Shown: piece after piece, positions 44,867 to 56,790 of the stretch
Layout of the letters: every line of letters starts with the position of its first letter
Position numbering within the stretch: position 1 is the first letter of the stretch
Assembly: GCF_000003195.3 (NCBI RefSeq)
Contig: NC_012871.2
Coordinates: forward strand, 10,651,997-10,715,996
Origin: Sorghum bicolor
Taxonomy: Eukaryota; Streptophyta; Magnoliopsida; Poales; Poaceae
DNA: 64,000 nucleotides
Direction: 5' to 3'
Position numbers and translations under genes: made by a program
The notes under the pieces: generated by a model
What the model was told of the DNA's origin: nothing
Seen by the model: only the letters and a program-made list of their open reading frames with translations
Databases searched by the model: none

Positions 44867-46986
44867 GCAAACTAAGAAAAGATATATATATATATATATA
44901 AGCATAAAATCTTTATTTGGTTTTTCATAGTTTATGTATTTTAATATTCTAATATAATATAAGTATAAAGATAGGTAGAAATACTTAGCGAGATAAATGG
45001 GGGTGCTCTCCCCCAAGCTGAATTTTAACGTAATTTCTCTTGATGTAGCTAGCAGGTGGCAGAGGTGTATTTGAAAGTTAGCAGCATTCTAACAGCGATT
45101 AGAATGTCCTCCGTCTGCTAGTCTTCTTGATTCTTAAATTCTGTGGAGCTCAAATAGACAACAAAGCTTGTGGAACTAATTAAGTGTTAGCATAAATATC
45201 TAGCCTTCATCACGTTGAGCTTCCTCAATAAATATTACTCCCTGTTTTTATATTTTTATTTTATAAAGTAGAAAAGAAATATTTATTTTATTTTTATGCC
45301 ACCACAGTGAAGGTACTTATGGGTTTTATGCCACTCGTATACTCACATGGGGCTTAGTATTTTTTAACATTTTTATTTTCTTTTCAAGTTAGCATGATTA
45401 ACTAATAATCTATTTAAGGAAAGTAAATAATTAAATGGAAAAGGGAATGCAGAAAGGATAAATATGGATAACTACCAATCTTACCTTTCGGCGAGGGTTC
45501 AATGTTTTAAGTCTTCTTGACAAGACTTCTCACCGTGTTCATTCTTCAGGTGCGTCATTTGATTCAGGTGCGGACCTTGACGTCTGCACCTTTTAATACG
45601 GTGTCACCCATGTTCTTCGTTTGCCCAGTAGTTCGAAGTGCGGTGTTAGCAGTATCTTGCTCAGTGTGTTTGTGCTCGTAGTGTACCTGCTCATAGAGAC
45701 AAGGCAGAGATCAAGTGCATGGGCCCTGTTGGTGGAAAACACCAACAGAACCAAAAGTGTATTTGTTCTTCTCTAACCTTAAGCATAGTGAGCAAGACAA
45801 AGTTGATGAGTGTAGCACTTATAACATTTGTCAGATCAGATCGCTCAACCTTATGGAAAGATAATCTATCTATGTATATGTCTTTTTCTTTATATCTCTC
45901 AATGATTGAATGTGTAACATTTTAGCTCATATGATTAGGAGTGTGGGATCATGGAGGTAGTACTAAGAACAAGGATTAAAGGACTAAACATGTTGAATCA
46001 GTTGGGTTGGTTAATCTAGAGTTGTAAATCATACACGTTTGTCTCTTTTATTTATATGAACGCCAGAACCAAGGAGAAGCTTATAAAAGAGATAGTCAAG
46101 TACCTTAAGATGTTACCTTGCTTGAAAAGTGATGGTACAGTATCACCTTGTGGAAGCTTTCCTTTCTTAGCGGTTGTGCGTCGTGTTTGTGGCACCCTCC
46201 ATGGATCATCTCTCTATGATGAATGAGCTATGTCCTTCTTGTGCAAATTTTTAAACTTTATGTGTCTCTCTCTTCGTCTCTGATGTGAGTTTATCTCAGG
46301 ACTTCCCAAATCGATATTGAAAGTTTTTCTGCAGGGGTTAGTCCGACAAAATATACCAATATCTACTCAAGCAGTTTTTTTAGTTCAATAACCAAACTAG
46401 ACTCCATGTCTAATCAGATTAAGGAAGGCTATTTAACCTAAGCACCATGCTTAATTTAAATGCCAATGGAAGTATGGCGAGTACTTCCAAACCAACACTT
46501 GCTAATAAATAGACAAAGGTAGCATGACAGCGTTTATAGAGATCTACTCAAGTGGAGATGAAGTAGTGTGATTAGTATTTAACAAATTGAGCATGTCTCA
46601 AAGGTAGGGACAACCAGCATAGCAACATGGCAAAGGATGTTTTTATGTAAAGTACTCCCCCAAGCTTGAATTTTGCAAAATTCAAGTTTGGATGAATTTA
46701 ATTCAATGTTGTATGATGATTGGTTGAACATACCTTGTGCTTGTCATTCATCCGATCTTCTTGCTCCAATCTTAGAAAGGTTAGTGACAAGAATACCCGA
46801 AGGAATATTTTTTTTTACAATTATCCTTATATGATCAATACACAAGGTAATGTTGCAAATAATTAAAGGCTCATGTTACGATCTGATCAATGCTTATTTT
46901 AAGACACTAAGCTTGTCCTTGGGAAACCATCAGTTTATGTTGGCGAAGTGGTTTCCCCTCCGACGCCAACCTATATCTAGATCAAC
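43309..46986 (-). other. non-coding interior of the gag-only element
   Basis: This 3.7-kb stretch has no pol domain. It holds a T-rich tract (44000-44180), a TTTA tetranucleotide run (about 44821-44868), a TA run (44884-44901) and two internal copies of the polypurine motif. In an autonomous relative this space would hold protease, RT, RNase H and integrase. Confidence 0.7.
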
Positions 46987-48552
46987 TCAACGAGATCTGC
47001 AATATTTATTATAGACATATGCATCGACAACCGCCCTTTTAAAGTTTTTATAAATAGAAAGGAAGAGGGGGTTGGAGATCTCAAGTGTGGTGATGTCGGA
47101 GAGACCAATAGATTGGGAAGATGTTGCATATGAGCATGGAGTAAACGAAGTGGCTATGAAATAAATTCCATGCTCATTATTGTTATCTTCGTCTCTAATC
47201 TGAATGTTCAGAGTTCCTCCTGGATTGGTCTCACCTATGTCCTCTTCTGTAGTTGGATGAATCTCATCTTCAAAGGGAGTCAAGAACTCACCATTTGAAA
47301 TTGAGCCAAAGTCAGAACCTATTAAGGCTTCTTCCTTATCCATCCATTCTACACATTCTAGCCATTTAGAACTTGTGATCAAAATACGGGAGGTGTTAGA
47401 ATTTTCTATATGGCTTAGCTGTCCTTCTATGGCATTACTTGACATGCCATCCTTATGGTCTTCATGACTCCTATGGTTTGGTCGTCTTGGTGAATTTCTA
47501 GGATCATCATGAGACTGAAAAGAAGAGGGATAAGAGGGATCTCTAAGGTCAAGGATGGATTTAGAACTTGTGAACAGGGAAGGGGAGTAGATAGAATTGT
47601 CTATATGGCTTAGCTCTCCTTCACTTGATATGTCATCCTCGACTTCTTCATGATAGGAACCAGGACATTCTCTAAGAGAAACATTGTTGCAATGATTTGA
47701 ATTATCCCTGCTTGAAGGTCTCTTATAGAACCAGAAGTCTAAACCATCAGCATCTAAAAGATTTAAGGTCGGAATTCCTTCCTCCCTTGGAGAATTTTGG
47801 GGTATTGATGGTTTAGGATCGATAGCTAAAGTTTGGGATTGAAGTGGTTGTGATCTAGCTATCGAAACTTCTTCTTCTTGTCTAGGAACTGGTTCTTTCT
47901 CTTTCTCAGGGATATAAAAGCTAGGAGACTTTCCGCTCATTAAATCAATCAAATTCCAAGCTTCACTAGCGGATAGGTGGTGGAAAGATCCTCTAGAGGC
48001 CGCATGAAGGGTTTGCTTATTTTTCCTACTAAGGCCCTCAAAAAAGTGAATTAGAAGAACTTCTTCTGGAATAGAAAGTTTTGGGCCAGTGAGAGTAAGG
48101 TTAATAAAGCGGTCCCATGATTTGCCAAGGGATTCTTCTTCCAGTTGTCTAAAAGAAAGAATCTCACGCCGAAGTTCCACCACTTTGGAGATTGGAAAAT
48201 ATTTAGAAAGAAAACTACTATATAACTCCTTCCAATCTCCATGAACACTCCCTACTTTGAGTTTATACCAATGTCTAGCTTTTCCCGTTAAAGAGAACGG
48301 AAAAAGCTTCCATTTAAGGGTGTCATCGGACATTCCTTCTATGCGAAGGAGGTCACAGACTCGATAAAACTCTCTTAGGTGTGTATATGGGTTTTCCTCA
48401 CCTTTTCCTGAGAAAGGTTGTTTTTGAATAAATTCTATGTATTCGGGGTCTATCTCAAAACTAGATGCTATGATAGGCTTTGAAGATTTTGGTGGTTCGA
48501 GATGTGTGCCCATAGGTCTATGAAATTCATAGATAGACATGTTTGAATTCAT
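46987..48552 (-). CDS. retrotransposon gag protein (Athila-like), 521 aa
   Basis: Structural protein of the virus-like particle. It is intact from the ATG at 48552. Residues about 40-230 match the Retrotrans_gag domain: 'GEENPYTHLREFYRVCDLL', 'LFPFSLTGKARHWY', 'FLSKYFPISKVVELRREI', 'FFEGLSRKNKQTLHAASRG' and 'SASEAWNLIDLMSG'. The rest is acidic and serine-rich without a clear CCHC knuckle, and no protease follows in frame. It begins about 140 bases after the primer site, as expected for the first gene. An open frame despite loss of pol is consistent with a young element mobilised in trans. Confidence 0.9.
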   Translation of the reverse strand: MNSNMSIYEFHRPMGTHLEPPKSSKPIIASSFEIDPEYIEFIQKQPFSGKGEENPYTHLREFYRVCDLLRIEGMSDDTLKWKLFPFSLTGKARHWYKLKVGSVHGDWKELYSSFLSKYFPISKVVELRREILSFRQLEEESLGKSWDRFINLTLTGPKLSIPEEVLLIHFFEGLSRKNKQTLHAASRGSFHHLSASEAWNLIDLMSGKSPSFYIPEKEKEPVPRQEEEVSIARSQPLQSQTLAIDPKPSIPQNSPREEGIPTLNLLDADGLDFWFYKRPSSRDNSNHCNNVSLRECPGSYHEEVEDDISSEGELSHIDNSIYSPSLFTSSKSILDLRDPSYPSSFQSHDDPRNSPRRPNHRSHEDHKDGMSSNAIEGQLSHIENSNTSRILITSSKWLECVEWMDKEEALIGSDFGSISNGEFLTPFEDEIHPTTEEDIGETNPGGTLNIQIRDEDNNNEHGIYFIATSFTPCSYATSSQSIGLSDITTLEISNPLFLSIYKNFKRAVVDAYVYNKYCRSR

Positions 48553-48690
48553 AATAGACCAGAGATCAAGGATTAGATAAGAAGAAAGAATAGCAGAGAT
48601 GAGGCAAAGGATAAAAGGAAAATATTTTTATTTATTTATTTATTTTTTATAAAATGATTAAACTAGTTCGTAGTCAACTCAGCAACCGTT

Positions 48691-48708
48691 TCCCCGGCAA
48701 CGGCGCCA
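48691..48708 (-). promoter_or_regulatory. primer-binding site for tRNA-Asp
   Basis: On minus: TGGCGCCGTTGCCGGGGA, the complement of the tRNA-Asp 3' end, eight bases after the 5' LTR. Typical of Athila/Tat-type Ty3-gypsy elements. Confidence 0.9.
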
Positions 48709-48716
48709 AAAATGCT

Positions 48717-50053
48717 TGTTAACACTTGCTAACACCACTTGAATACTAGGTTGTCATCCCCAGCGTGGCACTAGAGTGTACTATGGTATTTATACACACA
48801 CAGATAATCCGCAAGCGCACGGATACCGTTGAAGCTTTTACCCGGTTAAAGGTTTTATCGTATCCACAGGGAAACGGGAGAACTGATCTACGCTCTAACT
48901 TAACCAAGATAAGTAAATAGTGTGAATAGGAAAGATGGTAGAATCGAATAAGAACAATATTAAAGGTAAGATAACAGTGAGTGATAATATGGGAATAGAG
49001 AGTAGAGCAATTCTAGTATATGGGCGATGGTAGCAGAATAGAGAGGATAACTATGGTTTCTCTACTTCAAAGGGGTATGTCTATGTCTGGGACAAACCAC
49101 GTGATAAGAGTACACCACAAAGGATGCTTATCCATAGGCCGATAAACCCTACCCGTCCTGCTAACAAGAGGTGGACTACAGGGGACCAACGTAACTGTCA
49201 CCTACGCGGCCTACCACACGATCCAGCTAGTCAGGGGATATCCACAAGTAATCTAGGTCTAAGCACCACGCTTACACCTATACTACAACTCTAACCTATA
49301 GGGTCCTATAGATTAGAAGTACTCAAAAGAGTTGTGAACCAGAACATACATGATTAGTAATTGCATAATAAATTAGAAGTAGATTACCAGAGTCATCCCA
49401 TGAGCAAGCTTGATTAGAGCTTTATCATGGCGAAGTACAACCGGAGGAAGAACCGACAGGCCGGCCTCTCCTCTAATCCTCCTTCGCTCTCCATCTCGCT
49501 ACTATCTAGATCTACTATAGTTTAGAGAGAGGAGAGCTCTCATCTCTAAACCCTAGCTTTTGCTTTGTCTATGAATAATGAATAATGATCAAGGGGTGCC
49601 TCCTCCAGGGGCCAGGGGGTCTGGTTTTATAGTCCCCTCAAGTGAACCTGGTCCGTCGGATCAAACCGACATTGATTGAACGGTTATTCTTGATCCTTTA
49701 GGTCGGTGGAGCATAATCCGCGAGATTGAGCGTGATTGGCCGAAAAAGGTGGGCGGGCGCCCTAAAGACTTGGGCGGGCGCCCTGTCCCTGACTCCGTTC
49801 GGTCTCCGCTTCCTTCCCGTGGCTTCTGGAGTCTTCTAGATGTAAGATAATTGCGCGGCACGTTGATATCTCTATGTAATCCCGACGTGTGGGCCTTTCT
49901 TCCTTATTTCCTGATAACCCCCTGCAGAAATAGACAAACACCAAAACTCGTGGAATTCTGTCAGATAAAACCCTAAGTCTCGATGTTGATTTCATTTGGA
50001 TCCTTTTATTTGTTCATTTGATAGTTAAATTTGATACTTAAGGACCGTCAACA
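48717..50053 (-). repeat. 5' LTR of the gag-only element, 1,337 bp
   Basis: In element sense TGTTGACGGTCC...GTGTTAACA, nearly identical to 41985-43293 plus the two short pieces at 35837 and 36137. TATA box TATAAAA on minus at 49625-49631. Confidence 0.95.
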
Positions 50054-51703
50054 ATGGGCACACTATACAGGCGATTGGTAACATATTTCTACAGGCGTTT
50101 TCCAGTACCGCCTGCGTTGGGGGCCAGTAGAAATCGTCAATTTCTACAGGCGGTTCCCTAAGAGAGCCACCTGTGGAAACCTATTAAAAATGTTATTTAT
50201 TTATTATTTTATTGTTATTATTTAAATATATTGATATTGGTTGGTCTTCAAACATAGCAACATGCAATTTAAATATTTCATCTCATACACATACATTTGT
50301 ATACATCAAAGTGTGGTGCTCAAAGACATAAAGTTAATTATAAGAGTATATCCATCATCACACATCATATATACATCAAAGTTTGTTTCTGTCCTCTAAT
50401 AACCCTCTTTAGTAAGTTTGAGCTTACTAATCTCTGTTAGCACTCGGAACTGTGGCCTGGATAATTGGCTTTCATCATTATGATATTTGCCTTCACATGG
50501 AATGACATGCTTCATGAGGAACGAGCAGATGTCCTCAACTATGTTGTCTAAAGCATGTTTGTCCATGAGCTCCGCCGTCCCTTGCTTATATACCTGCAAA
50601 GAAAGTTTATAAACATTATATATTTTATGACTTCCAACTTTAATGGACTATTACTTATATTACCTTGTCAGGTTCCTTACATATCGTCCGTTCTCTCTCA
50701 TGTTCTCACACACGTAGTAGCCACAGAGGACAGATAACGGTGGTTGCTTCATGCACTGTATAACAGGAGAGTGGTTATTTAATTATAGTTGCAACTGTGG
50801 TCCTATGTGTATGATTTGTATTCATAATAGTAAATTTTTATACGAACCGGCCAGTAATGTATAACCTCCAATGGTTGCACTGTTGGACTCGCACTTTCCA
50901 TGATTTATCTTATAGAACCTGTATGCCCTATGATCTCAAATAGAATCACAATGTTATTGTCAAACTCTCACTATGCTTAAGTATGCATGCATAGCTTGAC
51001 TTACAGCTCTAGCAGTTTGATGAATGGAGCATAGCTTTCTTTCGGGTAATCTGCGGAGTCTAGTACCAACACCCTTCCCTCCTTGGGATAAATGATGAAG
51101 CATATCCAGTGGTTCCTGCTCGAATTAAATCCATGATGCATTTATGCATTGGAATAGTTTAGATAGATATTTGTAAACTCACACTTACCCAAAGTTGTAC
51201 GGGGCCACCACGGCTTTCCTATCTTGAAACTTTATTAGTGAATGTCCAATGTAGAAGGCGTATTTGGCTTCAAAATCAAGTTTCAACTTTCTGAGTTTCT
51301 CATCCCGTTCTGCACCTTCCAAACCCTGTACCTCTATGCTGGCATTCCCGATCCAGAATGTGTGCTGGTCTTCGGCTATATCTATTGGGCAGAGATAGCC
51401 ATTCCTTTCTTCGACACAATAATTATAGTCCGAACCAAAATACAAATCTTGTTGATCATATAACATTTTACAAGACAGAAGCATGTCAGATATTGAAAAT
51501 TGATGCAACTACAATGTGTTTAACTATGTAACACTTACAATGCAAATGCCGTTACGATCTGTACATCTAGCATCTCATGGTTCATCAGTGCCCACATGTC
51601 ATCAAATGTAAGCATGTATTTGTCAGTACTCTAGCTGAGAAATGCTATTTGTGGTATGTGCATGCTTATGGTGTCGATGCCAGCAGAAGAGGCTCTCATA
51701 TAC

Positions 51704-52111
51704 TGTCGACGAAAGCTAGTCGGCAGTCTACCTTGGGGTATACCCACGGTAGTAGTTTATCGGTAGACGGTGCGCAAACTACGAACTCGATGGTGACGCA
51801 AGACACGGACAAGCTTTTTATCCAGGTTCGGCCGCCGAGTTGGCGTAATACCTACGTCCTGCGTCTGATTGTATTGATTTGTGTTGAGAGAATATGATGT
51901 ATGATCTGTCCTCTAGGGGACCCCTGCCCCTCCTTATATATCCTGAAGGGACAGAGTTACAAGCAAAGTATCCTATTTGGTACAAAATCTTGTAGCCTTG
52001 CGGTGCACGCCGACCAGTCGTGCGCCGCACGTCTTCATCTTGTGGGATGAGCCACCTCTGATGGTGCGGCCCATATAGGCCCATGAGGGTATAGGGGTTT
52101 ATACCCCCACA
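51704..52111 (-). repeat. 3' LTR of the small LTR element
   Basis: In element sense TGTGGGGGTATAAACC...CGTCGACA. TATA box TATATAAGG on minus at 51932-51940. Confidence 0.95.
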
Positions 52112-52559
52112 GCTAGTCCCCGAGCACCATGTATTATGATGTAACACGCCGTCTTGAGCTTCTTCGATTAGTGAGGCTTGACGTCTTCAATAAGTAGGAA
52201 AGTCGCCCAAACAGTTGCAACGGTATTTTGACAAACTCAAAAGACAGTTGATCAACATTGACATCGAAGAAGCAGGTTGTTCGAAGAATGCATGGTGCTC
52301 TTAATTAAAAAAGATTTCTTTCCTAGTGAAGTGTGCCCACTTTACTTTTCTGAAAAGTATAGACCTCAAAATAGCAAGCATATTCACCGCAAGGTGAAGT
52401 GTGCCCACTTAGTCCCCGAGCCTGGTAGTAGGTGACGTAGACACGTGGTGCCAGGGTCAAAAGAAAAGTTCTTAAAGAAATTCTGAAACTGAGATGCATC
52501 GCCAGATGCATCGTACCGATGTAGTCCCCGAGCTTGCTGGAAGGCGAAGTATGAGCCTT

Positions 52560-53100
52560 GTAGCAAGGTCTAAAAAATTGAATTTACCAGTCCCCGAGCA
52601 TATCATGCTCGTCTGCAATTGAATAGACTAATCGACCAGTCTCCGAGCATATAACGCTCGGTGGTCGGTACAGTCACCGAATTCTCATGGTGGGCTGGTC
52701 GACCAGTCCCTGAGCGTATAGTGCTCGGTGGTCGGTGCAGTCCCCGAATTCTCAAATTGGTGGGCTGGTCGACCAGTCCCCGAGCGTATAGTGCTCGGTG
52801 GTCGGTGCAGTCCCCAAGTTCTTAAATTGGTGGGCTGGTCGACCAGTCCCCGAGCGTATAGTGCTCGGTGGTCGGCACAGTCCTCGAGCACGGCGTAGGG
52901 ACCGACGGACAAGTCCCCGAGCGTGGTTGGGAACGTAAACGTGCTCGGTGGTCGGCACAGTCTTCGAGCATAGCATAGAGAGTAGTCGACAAGTCCCCGA
53001 GCGTGGTTGGGAACGTAAACGTGCTCGGTGGTCGGAGCAGTCCCCGGGCACAGCGTAGGGAATAGTCGACGAGTCCCCGAGCGTAGCTTGTCGACTGGGC
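52560..53100. repeat. minisatellite with 70- and 80-bp units
   Basis: The landmark 'gctcggtggtcgg' recurs at 52656, 52723, 52793, 52863, 52943 and 53023: spacing 67-70 in one half and 80 in the other. Units begin 'agtccccgagcg'. Overlapping open frames of 93-151 codons on minus are by-products of the period, not genes. Confidence 0.85.
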
Positions 53101-53464
53101 CAAACCCCTGAAAAATAAATATAAATAATAGGTAGTACATGATGTATAAATAAACTTTAGATAAAAATCAGTACTGAGATAAGTTTTAGATTTTTTGTTA
53201 TAAAATTAGCACAAGTAGTTAATTCATCCTAGAGCTTATACCAGCTCTGGTCTAGCCAACAATCAGCATGAGGTGCGGAACCTAGACACGCGTGGGATTG
53301 CCAGCCTCGCCAGAGAGCTACTGCCGACCACCCGGAACGCAGAGGGCGGATCTCGTGCACGTGTAGGGAGGAGTCAGAGACAGTACCGGCTCTGGAAAGC
53401 TCGTGTAGGAGAAAAAACTAGTGTGGCTAAACAAAAAGTTGTTTTTGAAGGATAATAAAAAATA

Positions 53465-53945
53465 TTATGCCAAAAATAAATAAGATATTAGAACTGTACT
53501 TATCTTTGGATGAAAGTCTAGTCGGTGACGACAAAATTGTCCGGCCCTCGAGCTTTTCGACTTGTCATAACGGTGGTCGCTGTTGTCGTAGCGTCGTTCT
53601 TCGCGGCGATTATTATTGCGACTGGTGGTCAGAGCAAGTAGGCTAAACAATTTGGTCGATGGCCCGAGCAGGTCGGTGTTGTCGATCTGCCTCCCTTTGT
53701 AGCAGGGAAGCGGGTGACGCGTTGTCGGCGTGGTCGGAGACGTTGCTGGAGTAGTCGGAGTCGTAGCCAGCGTGGTTGAAGCCGCCGCCGACGTCGATGA
53801 AGAAGTGGTTGGCGCAGATCGGATCTACACCTCCTCCGTGGTCATGGCGGTGAAGTTGTTGAAGCTGACGGTGAACGTGAAGTCGCCCGCCATGGCCGCG
53901 AAGTCAGGGATGATGGCCATCTTGTTCGTCGGAAGAGCTGTACGC
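53465..53945 (-). pseudogene. gag N-terminal stub of the small LTR element
   Basis: On minus, shortly after the primer site, an ATG opens 'MAIIPDFAAMAGDFTFT' and 'FNNFTAMTTEEV', then a TAG. The frame continues as threonine/alanine-rich sequence and 'LALTTSRNNNRREERRYDNS'. It resembles the start of a gag but has no capsid or knuckle domain. Confidence 0.45.
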
Positions 53946-53968
53946 ACACCCCCTACCTGGCGCGCCAC

Positions 53969-54376
53969 TGTCGACGAAAGCTAGTCGGCAGTCTACCTTG
54001 GGGTATACCCACGGTAGTAGTTTATCGGTAGACGGTGCGCAAACTACGAACTCGATGGTGACGCAAGACACGGACAAGCTTTTTATCCAGGTTCGGCCGC
54101 CGAGTTGGCGTAATACCTACGTCCTGCGTCTGATTGTATTGATTTGTGTTGAGAGAATATGATGTATGATCTGTCCTCTAGGGGACCCCTGCCCCTCCTT
54201 ATATATCCTGAAGGGACAGAGTTACAAGCAAAGTATCCTATTTGGTACAAAATCTTGTAGCCTTGCGGTGCACGCCGACCAGTCGTGCGCCGCACGTCTT
54301 CATCTTGTGGGCCGAGCCACCTCTGATGGTGCGGCCCATATAGGCCCATGAGTGTATAGGGGTTTATACCCCCACA
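53969..54376 (-). repeat. 5' LTR of the small LTR element
   Basis: Differs from 51704-52111 at about three positions, including GGGCCGAGCC against GGGATGAGCC. The TATA box is at 54197-54205 on minus. Confidence 0.95.
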
Positions 54377-54739
54377 TATACCAGTCATGAATCCTTTTTA
54401 TACCACTTGGTTTCTTCATAAGTTTGGCCCGACTGAGTAGAGGCTTTCCCCACACGTACTTTTTAGGGATATGCTTGTAGTCTTCTGCAGTTGGCATCTT
54501 GAATTTGACTGGAGTTATGACCTTAGGCGCCGACACCTCTGACTTTGCTAGCTCAAAAATCTCATGCTCTTGTACTGTGCATTTCGAAGCAATGCCTGAC
54601 AAAAATCTCACTTGCCTAGCTGATTTTTTCTTTGGCTCGTATGGTGAAATCAACTTGGGTATCGGAAATACTTTCTTCTTTGGCACCTTTGGTATGTTCC
54701 ACATGTATGTATGTTCCATGAGTGATAGAGAAGAATAAC

Positions 54740-54985
54740 TAGCTTCTTGTCTTTATTTGTTGATATGGTTAGATGAGGTTGCTTAATATGGTTGGATAAT
54801 GCCTCTCCTCTCTCCATTTTCATGATTGCTTCTCAATTTTAGAGAGAGAAATGTATGATTGTGTGTTTCTATAATTATGCTATGTACTTAGATTTTTTTT
54901 AATTATGTAACTTAGGTTTTTTCCTTTAATCTCAAGCTAAACCATAAACCCTAGATAAATCCTTTGTAAACCTTAGATCATGAAT
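54740..54985. promoter_or_regulatory. divergent intergenic region of CACTA-3
   Basis: A 250-bp AT-rich stretch between the peptidase gene (reading left) and the transposase fragment (reading right). It would hold both promoters if both genes start here. No clear TATA box was chosen. Confidence 0.3.
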
Positions 54986-54989
54986 GGTG

Positions 54990-56790
54990 TTTTACAGATA
55001 GTGATGGAGAGGTCATTCTGATGTATAATTTATCAAGACTAGATCCATCATACATAACTGAGGTCTAGAGGTTTATTGATGCTGCTAAAAACCATGCTTC
55101 AAGAACAAGAAAGACGCACATACATTGTCCATGCATGGATTGTAGAAATCTTGTTGTATCAGATGACATTCAACAAATCCTTACTCATCTGGTCCGTCGA
55201 GGATTTACGAAAGATTACTTGATTTGGACAAAGCATGGAGAGGGTAGCTCTGCGCCTTATACAACTAGAATTGTTGACGGGTTTGTGTTCGTATACGAGA
55301 CACAACAACCTGATACCGATGGTCTAGCCACTGAACATGTTGTGCCAAATGTTCCTTTATCATTGTTTTGCTGGAGGAAATGAAGATGGCACCGAAACTA
55401 ACATGGCTGCGGAAGATGCAAAATTTCTAGAGGCAATGTTGCGTCGTCATGCGGAAGATCCATCAGTGTTTTTCATGAAAGGTATGAAGGCCCTAATGAA
55501 GGCAGCAGAAGAGTCTTTGTATGATGAGTCCAAGGGTTGCACCAAAGAGTTCACGATGCTGCGGTCTGTGCTAAAGTTGTTGGTGTGCAAAGCTAGATAT
55601 GGTCTCTAATGCTGGCTTTGATGCGTTCTTGAGCATTATCGCAGACATGCTTCCTAAGGATAACAAAGTACCTACTAACACGTATTATACAAAGAAGCTA
55701 ATCAGTCCACTCACAATGGGTGTTGAGAAGATCCACGCTTGTAGAAATCACTGTGTCGTATATCGAGGCAATGATTATAGGGACATGGACAATTGTTCCA
55801 AGTGTGGTGCAAGTAGGTACAAGACAAATAAAGATTGCATAGAGGAAGAGTGTGTTGCCTCTGTGCCTAAGGGAAAAAATGAAAGAAGGCCCAACAAAAG
55901 ACCCAGAAGAGTAGTTCAAAACCCACGGCAAAGAAAATGAAGAAGTAGACTATTATGCGCAGAAAAAGATTTTTGCTTTGGTGATGTGGTACCTTCCTGT
56001 GGTCGATCGATTGAGGTATTTGTTTGCTAACCCAGAGGATGTCCAACTTATGAGTTGGCATGCTTCTGATGAGCATAAAGACGATGGGAAGCTTCGGCAC
56101 ACAGCCGATGGCCAGCAGTGGAAAGATTTCAATGAAAACCACAAGGACTTTGCTAATGAACCAAGGAATGTTAAGTTCACACTAAGTACTGACGGAATGA
56201 ATCCATTTGCTGAGAGGAGCAACAAGCACAACACATGGCTAGTGATCCTCAGCATCTACAACCTCCCTCCATGGTTGATGCAGAAGCGAAAGTAACTTTT
56301 ACTAACCGTCCTTATCTGTGGACCTACATAGCCTGGAGTTGATATGGATGTTTTCTTAGAGCCCTTAATGCAGGACATGAAGATGCTGTGGGAAACAGGT
56401 GTTCAAATGTTGGACGAGTACCGCAAAGAATCATTCACACTGAGAGCAATTATCTTTGTTATGATCAATGAATACCCAGCTCCATTATCAGGGCAGTTTA
56501 AGGGAAAGCTTGGTTGTGTGGTATGCATAGATGGCACCGCTTATGTGTCCCTAACTGCAACTAAGAAGATAGTGTACATGAGGCACAGACGCTTCTTATC
56601 AAAAGGACATAGGTACCGGCAGAAAAAGATGGATAAGTACTTTGACAATAATAGTGAACTACAGTCTACTGCTCCATCACGTAACAGTAAAGGCAAAAGA
56701 GTTTTCAGCATAATCAGCAAACTCAAATTTGTTTTTGGGAAGAAGATAAAAGATAGAAAACCAATAAAGAATGTCAGCCGCCTGTATAGT
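54990..56790 (+). pseudogene. TNP2-type transposase of CACTA-3, C-terminal half missing
   Basis: The reading shows the transposase-associated domain ('HCPCMDCRNLVVSDD', 'DYLIWTKHGEGSS'), 'NAGFDAFLSIIADMLP', the zinc-like 'VYRGNDYRDMDNCSKCGASR', and the TNP2 core start 'MWYLPVVDRLRYLF', 'LSTDGMNPFAERSNKHNTW' and 'YNLPPWLMQKRK'. It then reaches 'FVMINEYPAPLSGQFKGKLG' up to about 56780. Frame shifts near 55370, 55600 and 55940 and a stop at 56293 break it. The element's right terminus follows within 25 bases, so the second half of the core is gone. Family clearly distinct from the 28-31 kb copy. Confidence 0.85.

Larger units (their letters stand above)
35837..50053 (-). mobile_element. gag-only LTR retrotransposon, tRNA-Asp primer (Athila-like)
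   Basis: The 5' LTR is 48717-50053. The 3' LTR is 35837-43293, interrupted by a MITE and a CACTA. ATGGG occurs on both sides (35832-35836 and 50054-50058), a perfect 5-bp target duplication. The primer site pairs with tRNA-Asp. One gag frame is present and no pol, so it is non-autonomous. The LTRs differ at about twenty positions over 1.3 kb by eye, so the insertion is young. It interrupts the left terminus of CACTA-3, 14 bases in. Confidence 0.95.
51704..54376 (-). mobile_element. small non-autonomous LTR element, 2,673 bp
   Basis: LTRs at 51704-52111 and 53969-54376 (408 bp each, about three differences by eye), flanked by TATAC on both sides (51699-51703 and 54377-54381). Primer site TGGCGCGCCAGGTAGGGG on minus after the 5' LTR at 53968; polypurine tract on minus next to 52112 ('ctcggggactagc'). 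The 1.86-kb interior has only a gag-like stub and a minisatellite. It sits inside the peptidase gene of CACTA-3 and is very recent. Confidence 0.95.
50390..54719 (-). pseudogene. Ulp1 (C48)-type peptidase gene of CACTA-3, split by an LTR element
   Basis: Multi-exon gene on minus. The first part (54719-54377) is lysine/proline-rich, with 'MPTAEDYKHIPKKYVWGKPL'. The LTR element then interrupts at 'HDWYM'. It resumes at 51703 ('RASSAGIDTISMHI') with one in-frame TAG. The exon at 51508-51185 ends 'KAVVAPYNFG'. Next exons read 'NHWICFIIYPKEGRVLVLDS' (His and Asp, 51020-51115), then '[12 protein letters not shown]' with the catalytic Cys (about 50690-50735), and the C-terminus 50599-50396. Catalytic H, D and C are present. 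It is a different subfamily from the peptidase at 20 kb. Confidence 0.75.

Noticed and set aside
48691..48708. tRNA-Asp-like sequence
   Set aside because: It is only the 18-base primer site next to the LTR, not a tRNA gene.
52560..53100. CRISPR-like spacing of repeats
   Set aside because: Eukaryotic retroelement; the units are contiguous and lack unique spacers.
52685..53140. Overlapping open frames of 93-151 codons
   Set aside because: They follow the 70/80-bp minisatellite and exist in three frames at once.
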